A stretch of DNA of 9,073 nucleotides from JAZNLR01 sp045579195. GTDB taxonomy: Bacteria; Bacillota; Clostridia; Christensenellales; CAMQZB01. Made by a program: the position numbers and the translations under genes. This document shows positions 1-5,599 of this stretch, piece after piece; position 1 is the first letter of the stretch, and the number at the start of each line of letters is the position of its first letter. A model generated the notes under the pieces. The model saw nothing but the letters and a program-made list of their open reading frames with translations, had not been told where the DNA came from and did not search any database. The stretch covers positions 1-9,073 of the forward strand of contig JAZNLR010000057.1 of assembly GCA_045579195.1 (NCBI GenBank). Direction: 5' to 3'.

Positions 1-362
1 GGTTTTTTCTTCAGGATAAACCATGCGATAAACGGAACGAACATGATGTACGTTCCCGTGATCAACGCATTATTTCCAGGAGTGGTAAACTGCAATGCCG
101 TGCTCTGAAAAAAGAATCCAAGCGACATAAAAAGCGCAGGCAAAATCCCCGCTTTCACCTCTTCTTTCGACATTGAAAGAATACGGCGCGGCATCAGAAG
201 AAAGAGAACAGCGCTGGCAATTGCGAAGCGACCGAAACAGATGAATACGGGCGAAAGCCCTGCATCCAAACCTGCTTGAACGGCAATAAACCCTCCGCCC
301 CAAATCACTCCGACAAGAAGGCAAAGCGCAGCGATGAATCCTTCTTTTTTCTTTGTTTCCAT
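1..362 (-). CDS. EamA/DMT-family membrane transporter, N-terminal part (partial)
   Basis: About 120 residues are visible; the 3' end lies beyond the left edge. The protein begins METKKKEGFIAALCLLVGVI and shows four hydrophobic spans at about residues 9-28, 37-56, 71-90 and 97-116. Recognisable drug/metabolite transporter features are the WGGGF motif in helix 1, an FxRFxIA-type segment opening helix 2, and the TTPGNNALITG stretch between helices 3 and 4. Full EamA proteins have ten helices and about 290 residues, so less than half is seen. The family exports or imports varied small molecules across the cytoplasmic membrane; the substrate cannot be deduced. The ATG at 362 is supported by AAGGAG at 373-378, ten bases upstream. 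The gene follows the NhaC gene on the same strand with an intrinsic terminator in the 51-base gap and no room for a promoter after it. Family assignment is firm, function is not. Confidence 0.88.
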   Translation of the reverse strand, partial: METKKKEGFIAALCLLVGVIWGGGFIAVQAGLDAGLSPVFICFGRFAIASAVLFLLMPRRILSMSKEEVKAGILPALFMSLGFFFQSTALQFTTPGNNALITGTYIMFVPFIAWFILKKK

Positions 363-378
363 CCTTTCAAAACTCCTT

Positions 379-408
379 AAAAAGGGATTGCATCAAACGC
401 AATCCCTT
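379..408 (-). terminator. Intrinsic terminator after the NhaC gene, just upstream of the EamA RBS
   Basis: The arms 382-391 (AAGGGATTGC) and 399-408 are perfect 10-bp complements with a 7-base loop. Read on the minus strand the hairpin is followed by five T residues (383-379) and then immediately by the EamA Shine-Dalgarno AAGGAG (378-373). Direction fits the NhaC gene, whose stop codon is at 414-416. Because EamA starts only 20 bases beyond the hairpin, its expression probably depends on readthrough. Confidence 0.88.
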
Positions 409-413
409 CCACT

Positions 414-1967
414 TTATTCTTCTTCAACAACGCTCACGGCCTTTGCGCCCTTCTTTTTCGCAATAAAACGAATGACAAAAAGCGTGACAACCAACAGCGC
501 AATTCCGATGAGAACGGTCAAAATTGCGTTTTGAATGAAGCCCGCAAGAAGGTACGTCACAAAGCAGCAAGCGGCAACGGGTGCGGCATATTCAAGCTGG
601 GTGGAAACGTGCTGAATGTGATCGCAAGAAGCACCGGTCGAAGCGAGGATCGTCGTGTCCGAAATCGGCGAAATGTGATCTCCGAAAACAGATCCTGCCA
701 AAGTTGCAGCAAGCGAAATGACCAACAGCGTGGACATCTCTCCCTTAAAGATGATAACGACGATCGGAATGAGGATTCCAAACGTTCCCCAAGACGTTCC
801 CATCGAGAAGGACAGGAAAGAAGCAACGAGGAAGATGATCGCAGGCAGAATTTCAAGGCCCAAACCGCTGTCCTGAACGAGTTTTCCAACGTGTTCGCCG
901 GTCTGCAAGTAATCCGAGCCGCAGATTCCGGAAAGCGTCCAAGCGAGCGTGAGGATCATGACCGCAGGGATCATCGACTTGCAGCCTTCCGCCATAGACT
1001 TCATAAACTCTTTGAAGGTCATGATCTTTCTCGGCAAGTATAAAAGCAATGCAAACAAAATGGTCACAAACGAACCGAGAACGAGCGAAAGGGACGAATC
1101 GCACGCACCGAAGATGTTGATCAGATTTGCCGTCACGCCGTCTGCAACGCACGCATTGTGCCCCGTGTAGATCATAAATCCGACGGAAGAGAAAATGAGG
1201 AAGAGCACCGGCAAGATAAGGTCGAACACACGGCCCTTTTCGGAAATCTCAAATCCAACTTCTTTTTCAACGTCAATTGCTTCTCCCGTTGCCGCAACGT
1301 CACCCGTTTCAAGAGCGCGCTGTTCGTGTTTTGCCATTTTTCCGTAATCAATTGAAAAAATTGTAATCAAAACGAGCATCACAAGCGTCAGGATTGCATA
1401 GAGGTTGTAAGGAATCGTCTGCATAAACACGCCGAACGCATTTTCAATTCCGGCATCGGCAATGTTTGAGCTGACCGAAACAGCCCAGCTTGAAACTGGC
1501 GCGATGATACATACGGGCGCAGCCGTTGCGTCAATGATGTAAGCAAGTTTTGCTCTCGAAATCCTCTCGTTGTCCGTCACGGGCATCATAACTGTTCCGA
1601 CGGTCAGACAGTTGAAGTAATCATCCACAAAGATGATCGCACCAAGTGCGCTGGTCGCAAGCATTGCGCCCTTTCTCGACTTGATGTTCTTTGCTGCCCA
1701 CGCACCATACGCACGGGAGCCACCTGCCTTCGTCATCAAAACGACGAGGATTCCAAGGAAACACAAAAAGAGAATGATCTTCGCGTTTCCACCGATCTTA
1801 TCCGCCATGATGGTAAACGTCGTTTCAAACGCAACCAACGGATTGAAGTTTGCAAAGAAAAATGCTCCTGCCAAAATTCCAACCATCAGCGAAGAATAAA
1901 CTTCCTTCGTCACCAAAGCAAGCACAATCGCAATCAATGGCGGAAGAATCGCAATAATGATATCCAT
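414..1967 (-). CDS. NhaC-family Na+/H+ antiporter-type membrane transporter
   Basis: A 517-residue polytopic membrane protein with roughly a dozen hydrophobic spans. Family hallmarks are FVDDYFNC at 113-120, the glycine/serine-rich SFSMGTSWGTFGILIPI at about 386-402, and GDHISPISDTTILAS at 429-443. The acidic VDD and GDH/SD motifs recall the inverted-repeat ion-binding elements of this superfamily. A charged cytoplasmic loop lies at about 207-246, and the C-terminus ends KKKGAKAVSVVEEE. Characterised relatives exchange Na+ for H+ or for organic anions such as malate/lactate, so the family name does not prove simple sodium/proton exchange here. The ATG at 1967 is chosen over an in-frame TTG at 1997 because GGGAGG lies six bases before it and the extra ten residues would be an unusual polar extension. 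It has its own candidate promoter at 2040-2068 and a short GC-rich leader. The next gene downstream is an EamA transporter. Confidence 0.93.
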   Translation of the reverse strand: MDIIIAILPPLIAIVLALVTKEVYSSLMVGILAGAFFFANFNPLVAFETTFTIMADKIGGNAKIILFLCFLGILVVLMTKAGGSRAYGAWAAKNIKSRKGAMLATSALGAIIFVDDYFNCLTVGTVMMPVTDNERISRAKLAYIIDATAAPVCIIAPVSSWAVSVSSNIADAGIENAFGVFMQTIPYNLYAILTLVMLVLITIFSIDYGKMAKHEQRALETGDVAATGEAIDVEKEVGFEISEKGRVFDLILPVLFLIFSSVGFMIYTGHNACVADGVTANLINIFGACDSSLSLVLGSFVTILFALLLYLPRKIMTFKEFMKSMAEGCKSMIPAVMILTLAWTLSGICGSDYLQTGEHVGKLVQDSGLGLEILPAIIFLVASFLSFSMGTSWGTFGILIPIVVIIFKGEMSTLLVISLAATLAGSVFGDHISPISDTTILASTGASCDHIQHVSTQLEYAAPVAACCFVTYLLAGFIQNAILTVLIGIALLVVTLFVIRFIAKKKGAKAVSVVEEE

Positions 1968-1973
1968 ATCTTT

Positions 1974-1980
1974 CCTCCCT
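1974..1980 (-). promoter_or_regulatory. Ribosome binding site that fixes the NhaC start
   Basis: AGGGAGG on the minus strand lies six bases before the ATG at 1967. It supports this start over the in-frame TTG at 1997, which has no comparable site and would lie inside the leader hairpins. Confidence 0.82.
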
Positions 1981-1983
1981 ATC

Positions 1984-2031
1984 CCACCGCAAAGCAATGC
2001 GGCAGTCCGCCTAAAAATTCAAAAGCGGCGG
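1984..2031 (-). promoter_or_regulatory. Structured GC-rich 5' leader of the NhaC gene
   Basis: Read on the minus strand, one fold has two small hairpins: CCGCC (2031-2027) with GGCGG (2011-2007), and CCGCA (2002-1998) with TGCGG (1991-1987). An exclusive alternative pairs CCGCCGC (2031-2025) with GCGGTGG (1990-1984), seven pairs including one G-U, enclosing a GCGG-ACTG-CCGC hairpin (2010-1999). The structures end four bases before the Shine-Dalgarno. It does not match any riboswitch class I know; a regulatory role is inference. Confidence 0.4.
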
Positions 2032-2039
2032 TTTTTTAC

Positions 2040-2068
2040 AGTTTAGCATAAAAAGAGCGCTATTTCAA
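2040..2068 (-). promoter_or_regulatory. Candidate promoter for the NhaC gene, overlapping the upstream terminator
   Basis: On the minus strand TTGAAA (2068-2063, five of six consensus bases) is followed after exactly 17 bases by TAAACT (2045-2040, four of six). The -35 lies in the loop and 3' arm of the terminator of the preceding lipoprotein gene. Transcription would start near 2033, giving a leader of about 65 bases. Confidence 0.5.
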
Positions 2069-2087
2069 AACGAAATAGCGCTCTTTT
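2048..2087 (-). terminator. Strong intrinsic terminator after the lipoprotein gene
   Basis: A perfect 16-bp stem is formed by 2051-2066 and 2072-2087 with a 5-base loop. On the minus strand the stem is followed by five T residues (2054-2050, partly within the stem). It begins 24 bases after the lipoprotein stop at 2111. The A-rich other side means it might also work for plus-strand transcripts, but no plus-strand gene ends here. Confidence 0.9.
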
Positions 2088-2110
2088 ACATTTTTGTCGA
2101 AATTTAGAGC

Positions 2111-2518
2111 TTATGCCTTCTGGAAGATCTCAAGAATTGCATCAGCCGTTGCCGGGAGAAGCGTGAACGGAACGCAAACACAATTTCCGTTGACATACTC
2201 GGACTTCTGAGCGTCCTTCAACATTCCCTTCAGGGTCTCGCTGTCAGCAAGAGCTTCTTCCATGTCTTCGGTAGTCTTGAACTCGATGATAACAACGCTG
2301 TTGGTAAGATCTTTATACAGATAGTGGAACGTAACGATGATTTCCTCTTCTTCAAACTCTGCAGCAACAGAATCCATCAAGGACTTCATATCCTCACTGT
2401 ATACATAACCTTCTTTTTCAAATGCCTTGCGAATGCTGGGCATTTTATTACATCCAACAAGCATCATCGCCAAAACGACAACAAGGACAAGTGCAACAAT
2501 GATTTTAGCTTTTTTCAT
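2111..2518 (-). CDS. Small secreted lipoprotein of unknown function
   Basis: A 135-residue protein beginning MKKAKIIVALVLVVVLAMM with a typical lipoprotein signal: basic start, hydrophobic core, and lipobox LVGC with the lipidated cysteine at residue 23. The mature part is about 112 residues, strongly acidic (an EFEEEE run near residues 54-59), and contains two further cysteines in a CVCV segment near residue 115. I do not recognise the family. The mature domain has an alternating beta/alpha look (IIVTFHYLY, SVVIIEFKT) consistent with a small folded domain outside the membrane. The ATG at 2518 is supported by AAGGAG (2531-2526) seven bases upstream. It is monocistronic: a strong promoter with a palindrome over the -35 precedes it and a strong terminator follows. 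Its only same-strand neighbour downstream is the NhaC transporter, which has its own promoter, so no functional link is shown. Confidence 0.85.
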   Translation of the reverse strand: MKKAKIIVALVLVVVLAMMLVGCNKMPSIRKAFEKEGYVYSEDMKSLMDSVAAEFEEEEIIVTFHYLYKDLTNSVVIIEFKTTEDMEEALADSETLKGMLKDAQKSEYVNGNCVCVPFTLLPATADAILEIFQKA

Positions 2519-2556
2519 TTTTTTGCTCCTTAAAGAAGTAATATTTTTATGGGCAC

Positions 2557-2585
2557 ATTATAACATAAAAATTGAACACGTTCAA
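2557..2585 (-). promoter_or_regulatory. Promoter of the lipoprotein gene
   Basis: On the minus strand TTGAAC (2585-2580) and a perfect TATAAT (2562-2557) are separated by 17 bases, and a TGT just before the -10 makes it an extended -10. Transcription should begin near 2550, leaving a leader of about 30 bases. A palindrome covers the -35. Confidence 0.8.
2572..2585. promoter_or_regulatory. 14-bp palindrome over the -35: candidate operator
   Basis: TTGAACACGTTCAA consists of perfect 6-base inverted half sites around a 2-base centre and includes the -35 of the lipoprotein promoter. A dimeric repressor bound here would block RNA polymerase. The GAAC/GTTC half sites resemble the Gram-positive LexA box but have a 2-base rather than 4-base spacer, so LexA is not supported. 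Confidence 0.45.
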
Positions 2586-2714
2586 CTGTTTTTAGAAATA
2601 TTTTTGCTTTTTTTAGAACTTATACAGATTGATAAGAAGTTTACTCCTTAATCATTTTCGCGCAGAACAAACGTTTTCAATTTTTCTCTATCTTGAAAAG
2701 CGGCCAAGAACGTT

Positions 2715-2743
2715 TTGCATTTTAATCCATTCTATGCTATAAT
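2715..2743 (+). promoter_or_regulatory. Promoter of the nucleosidase-luxS operon
   Basis: TTGCAT (2715-2720) is followed after 17 bases by a perfect TATAAT (2738-2743) with the extended TGC in front. The weak -35 is offset by the extended -10. The start near 2750 leaves only about 25 bases before the ATG at 2775, too short for a SAM or SAH riboswitch or a T-box. Confidence 0.75.
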
Positions 2744-2774
2744 GATCATACTTTTGACAAAGAGGGTTTAATTC

Positions 2775-3458
2775 ATGATTGGAATCGTTTGTGCAATGCA
2801 ATGCGAAGCAGACGTCTTCTTGGAGTTGTTCGATGAAAAGAACACACAAGTGAAGTGCGGCAGAACGTACGTTCTTGGAAAAATTGGAACACAAGATTGT
2901 GTCCTCACTGTTTCAGACGTCGGCAAAGTCAACGCCGCAACAGCCTGTGAAGCGCTTTTACATTCCTTTGATGTTTCAATGGTGATGAACGGCGGCATTT
3001 GCGGCGCGAGCGACATCACTCTTTCGGTTGGTGATTCCGTGATCGTTTCAGACGCCGTGCAATATGATTTTGATATTTCTTTCGTCGATGACTGCCCTCT
3101 CGGCAAGATTCCAAATATGAACTCTGAGTTCATCACTCCCATTCCCACCCCCATCACAGAACAGGCAAAAGCACTCTTCCCTTGCGTTCGTTGTGCAACG
3201 GGAGATCGCTTCACAAACGACGAGCAGGACATCGTTCTCGTTCACTCTTTGAATGCTTCCGCCCGCGAAATGGAGACGGCAGCCATCTTCCAGGTCTGTG
3301 AGATCCATAAGATGCCCATTCTTTCCGTCAAAAGCATTTCTGACGTCATCGGAAAGGATGATGCAAAGAGTTATTACGAAAACAAGGCAACTGCGCTTGC
3401 AGCGCTGAAAGTGACCCTTGAGAAAGTCTTCGGTTTGTTTGTAACGTTGGAGGCATAA
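2775..3458 (+). CDS. mtnN: 5'-methylthioadenosine/S-adenosylhomocysteine nucleosidase
   Basis: A 227-residue member of the purine nucleoside phosphorylase superfamily; typical MTA/SAH nucleosidases have about 230 residues. It should cleave adenine from S-adenosylhomocysteine and methylthioadenosine in the cytoplasm. Aligned by eye to the E. coli enzyme, E11 in AMQCE matches the catalytic Glu12, F146 in TGDRF matches Phe151, M166-E167 in REMETAA match the ribose-binding Met173-Glu174, and D190 in SISD matches the catalytic Asp197. Differences are I75 where the E. coli loop has Ser76 (NGGICGA versus NTGSAGG) and K186 for Arg193. AGAGGG at 2761-2766 precedes the ATG by eight bases. The stop is two bases before luxS, whose product uses S-ribosylhomocysteine, the product of this reaction. 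That pairing is the best evidence for SAH as the substrate rather than futalosine or another nucleoside. Confidence 0.88.
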   Translation: MIGIVCAMQCEADVFLELFDEKNTQVKCGRTYVLGKIGTQDCVLTVSDVGKVNAATACEALLHSFDVSMVMNGGICGASDITLSVGDSVIVSDAVQYDFDISFVDDCPLGKIPNMNSEFITPIPTPITEQAKALFPCVRCATGDRFTNDEQDIVLVHSLNASAREMETAAIFQVCEIHKMPILSVKSISDVIGKDDAKSYYENKATALAALKVTLEKVFGLFVTLEA

Positions 3459-3460
3459 CC

Positions 3461-3892
3461 ATGGAAAAGATTGATTCCTTTTTGAAAGACCACACCACCT
3501 TGATGCCGGGTTTTTACTTGAGTTCTCAAAAACACGGCATTTCTACGTTCGACCTTCGCATGAAGCGTCCAAATGCGGGAGATTTCCTCTCCAACCCCGC
3601 CCTGCACGCCATTGAACATATCCTTGCCACTTTACTTCGAAACGGTGCGTTTGCGCAAAACATCGTGTACTTTGGCCCCATGGGCTGTCGAACGGGTTTT
3701 TATCTTCTTACCGTTGAAATGAGCGAAGAGGAAGCCAAAAAGTACTTATTAGAATGCCTGCGAGCCGCTCTCTTTATCAACCAGATTCCCGGCTGTTCGG
3801 AGATGGAATGCGGAAACTACCTCGAGCACGACCTTGACGGTGCAAAACGCGAGATTCAAAGCTACTTAAACCTTCTTGAGGAAGAAAAATAA
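3461..3892 (+). CDS. luxS: S-ribosylhomocysteine lyase LuxS
   Basis: A 143-residue LuxS that splits S-ribosylhomocysteine into homocysteine and 4,5-dihydroxy-2,3-pentanedione, the precursor of the AI-2 signal. The metal site is intact: H49 and H53 in HAIEH, and C117 in MECGNY. E52 is the general base, and the catalytic cysteine C76 sits in PMGCRTGFY. The N-terminal DSFLKDHT and FDLRMKRPN segments (H11, R33) are also conserved. It is somewhat shorter than the 157-171 residues of well-known LuxS proteins, mainly at the C-terminus, which ends in the acidic ELLEEE-like tail NLLEEEK. GGAGG at 3449-3453, inside the end of the nucleosidase gene, lies seven bases before the ATG, so the two genes are coupled. 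A strong terminator begins four bases after the stop codon. Its last 31 bases overlap the convergent VanW reading frame. No lsr-type AI-2 uptake gene is visible, so signalling is not shown. Confidence 0.96.
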   Translation: MEKIDSFLKDHTTLMPGFYLSSQKHGISTFDLRMKRPNAGDFLSNPALHAIEHILATLLRNGAFAQNIVYFGPMGCRTGFYLLTVEMSEEEAKKYLLECLRAALFINQIPGCSEMECGNYLEHDLDGAKREIQSYLNLLEEEK

Positions 3893-4767
3893 AGCAAAGA
3901 AAAGGCATCGCTTGTTTGAAGCGATGCCTTTTCTTTTTCCGTTTGTGACGTTTTTCCAATGTAGATCAGACCTCTCTCCGGCTGATATCGATCCGTTCTG
4001 ATGTGAACGCGCAAAAGCTCCTCTTCCCCTTTTCGATAGAGAAGCCATCCTTCGCTCACGAAACCCTCTTTGCTCGGGCGAACAAGCACACGCTCATCCG
4101 GTGTTTTTGCAAACTCTCCAGTTTCGTCTTCCACCTCTTCTTCCGAAAGTGCAGGCATCTTTTCTTTTATAATACTGATTCGTTCAATTGTGACCCCAAG
4201 GTCTTTTCCGTAAATTGCAACGGTCGCACACCGATTCTCCGTTTTCGCTTCAATTCGAACAGGAAAAGAAAAGGGATTAACAAAACGAAGGTCAAAAAAA
4301 TAATCGGACACCATTGCATCAAACGACGGCAAAACATATGACGACGGCAAGGAATGGTTGTGAACCTCCGTGATTCGAAGCCCCGCAAGGAGAGCAGCAT
4401 TGTAGATCGTTGTGGACGCCTGACAAACGCCGCCGCCAATACCGGGGACATACTTTCCCTGAAAAATTACGGTCGACTCCAAAAATCCGCGCTCTTCCGT
4501 GCGCCTTCCCACAGTTTTGTTGAAAGAAAACTCCTCCTTCGGAAAGAGAATCATTCCATCGACAAACGAAAGCGCCCGCGCGATGTTGTGACTTCGTTCC
4601 TTTGTGGAAGCCGTGAACGCGGTTGAAAACTTTGCCATACAAAAAGAAAAGTCACAAACAGAATTCGGCGCCACCTTCGGATATGCAAACGCACTTCCAA
4701 CGAAGGTAAACGCCGAACAGATTGCGACCAATGCCACGAACATTCTCTTGCTGTTTTTCTTTCTCAT
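3862..4767 (-). CDS. Secreted VanW-domain protein
   Basis: A 301-residue protein with a signal peptide: basic MRKKNSKR, hydrophobic core, and an AFA site giving likely cleavage after residue 28. The VanW domain covers about residues 55-180. Its hallmarks are RSHNIARALSFVDGMILFP, FSFNKTVGRRTEERGF, IGGGVCQASTTIYNAALLAG and HNHSLPSSYVLPSFDA. The domain is named after vanW of vanB-type glycopeptide resistance clusters, but its biochemistry is not settled and this gene alone does not imply resistance. It acts outside the membrane, probably at the envelope. The ATG at 4767 has only a modest GGGTGG nearby, so its translation may depend on the PHP gene ending 13 bases upstream. The last 26 or so residues (from about TSQTEKEK) are encoded by the luxS terminator and luxS 3' end in antisense and look unlike a domain. 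The natural end of the conserved part is near GLIYIGK. Confidence 0.87.
   Translation of the reverse strand: MRKKNSKRMFVALVAICSAFTFVGSAFAYPKVAPNSVCDFSFCMAKFSTAFTASTKERSHNIARALSFVDGMILFPKEEFSFNKTVGRRTEERGFLESTVIFQGKYVPGIGGGVCQASTTIYNAALLAGLRITEVHNHSLPSSYVLPSFDAMVSDYFFDLRFVNPFSFPVRIEAKTENRCATVAIYGKDLGVTIERISIIKEKMPALSEEEVEDETGEFAKTPDERVLVRPSKEGFVSEGWLLYRKGEEELLRVHIRTDRYQPERGLIYIGKTSQTEKEKASLQTSDAFSLLYFSSSRRFK
3896..3938. terminator. luxS terminator, 18-bp hairpin, possibly bidirectional
   Basis: Arms 3896-3913 and 3919-3936 are perfect complements over 18 bp with the loop GTTTG. On the plus strand the stem closes with CTTTTCTTTTT and begins four bases after the luxS stop. On the minus strand the trailing sequence is T-rich but interrupted (CTTTGCTTTATTTTTC). 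The whole hairpin lies inside the VanW reading frame, which ends at 3862. Confidence 0.9.
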
Positions 4768-4780
4768 CTTCCACCCGTTT

Positions 4781-5596
4781 TTACAACAGGCTTTCGATCA
4801 TCTCCCTGGAAACTTCTCCCTTCACGCCGCCGATTTCTGCAATTCTTCCGAACCCGTGAAAATCGCTTCCGCACGTCACCTGCAGATCAAGCTTCTTTGC
4901 AAGCGAGAGGTATTCTTTTGTTTCCGCCTCCTTGTGCGTGGAATAAAATGCCTCGATTCCGCCAAGCCCACAATCTTTCAAGGCCTTCAAGAATCCTTCA
5001 AGACCAGCTTTCGGCGTCTTGAGCTGACAGGGATGCGCAAGGACAGACAACTTGCCGTACTTTGAGACGAGCGCAATCGCCTCCTCGGGCGAAACGCGGA
5101 ACGACGGAAGGTAGGCAGGCTTTCCATACCCAAGCCAACGATCAAAAGCTTCATTGATGTTTTTTGTATAACCGCGGCGCACCATTGCCTTTGCAATGTG
5201 CGAGCGACCGATGGACGCGTTTCCCTTCGGGTCGGCAATTTCTGCCTCCGAGATATAGACGTGGTATTTCTTGAGTTTTTCCAAAATCCCCTTATTACGG
5301 TCACGACGCATTTCGGCAAGACGTCGAAGTTCACTTTGTAAGCCGGGAGAGTTTACGTCCATTCCATAACCAAGTATGTGCACTTCTCCGTCTTTTATTG
5401 CAGAAATCTCAATTCCCGAGATACATTTGATTCCAAACTCCTCTGCGGCGGCGAACATCTCTCCCGTTCCAAGAACGGTGTCATGATCGGTCAGCGAAAT
5501 TGCATCAAGGCCGATATTTTTTGCACGCTCAACGATGGAACGGGGATTTTCCGTCCCGTCAGAAAAGATGGAATGTAAATGCAGGTCAACGTACAT
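4781..5596 (-). CDS. PHP-domain phosphoesterase, RNase AM/YciV (TrpH) type
   Basis: A 271-residue PHP-superfamily protein with an intact set of metal ligands: H6 and H8 in DLHLHS, D13, D38-H39 in LTDHD, E63 in GIEIS, H73 in EVHILGYG, H133 in GRSHIA, H188 in LAHP, and D245 and H247 in SDFHG. This pattern, the roughly 270-residue length and the insert at about 85-165 match the COG0613 group. Characterised members are E. coli YciV (RNase AM, a 5' to 3' exoribonuclease trimming rRNA 5' ends) and a Chromobacterium enzyme that dephosphorylates 3',5'-bisphosphonucleotides. Either activity could apply; the histidinol-phosphatase and DNA-polymerase PHP groups differ in length and context. GGAGGAG (5612-5606) inside the end of rmuC lies nine bases before the ATG, and only three bases separate the genes, so it is cotranscribed and probably coupled with rmuC. 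Confidence 0.88.
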   Translation of the reverse strand: MYVDLHLHSIFSDGTENPRSIVERAKNIGLDAISLTDHDTVLGTGEMFAAAEEFGIKCISGIEISAIKDGEVHILGYGMDVNSPGLQSELRRLAEMRRDRNKGILEKLKKYHVYISEAEIADPKGNASIGRSHIAKAMVRRGYTKNINEAFDRWLGYGKPAYLPSFRVSPEEAIALVSKYGKLSVLAHPCQLKTPKAGLEGFLKALKDCGLGGIEAFYSTHKEAETKEYLSLAKKLDLQVTCGSDFHGFGRIAEIGGVKGEVSREMIESLL

Positions 5597-5599
5597 AGA

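Noticed and set aside
531..1355. Plus-strand open frames opposite the NhaC gene (for example 531-1043 and 1158-1355)
   Set aside because: They are arginine/aspartate-rich, low-complexity antisense translations of a clear membrane protein gene, with no ribosome binding site or family resemblance.
1968..1997. TTG start giving the NhaC protein ten extra residues (MLCGGIGRKD)
   Set aside because: The ATG at 1967 has GGGAGG six bases upstream, while the TTG lies within leader hairpins and lacks a ribosome binding site.
2007..2036. Plus-strand terminator CCGCC...GGCGG followed by six Ts
   Set aside because: No plus-strand gene ends upstream, the stem is only five pairs with a 15-base loop, and the same bases are better explained as nhaC leader structure.
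2572..2585. LexA (Cheo box) site at the lipoprotein promoter
   Set aside because: The Gram-positive LexA box is GAAC-N4-GTTC; here the half sites are separated by two bases and the outer bases differ.
2754..2759. Perfect TTGACA just before the nucleosidase gene as a -35
   Set aside because: A -10 at 17 bases would fall at 2777-2782 inside the gene and there is no TATAAT-like sequence; the TATAAT at 2738-2743 is better placed.
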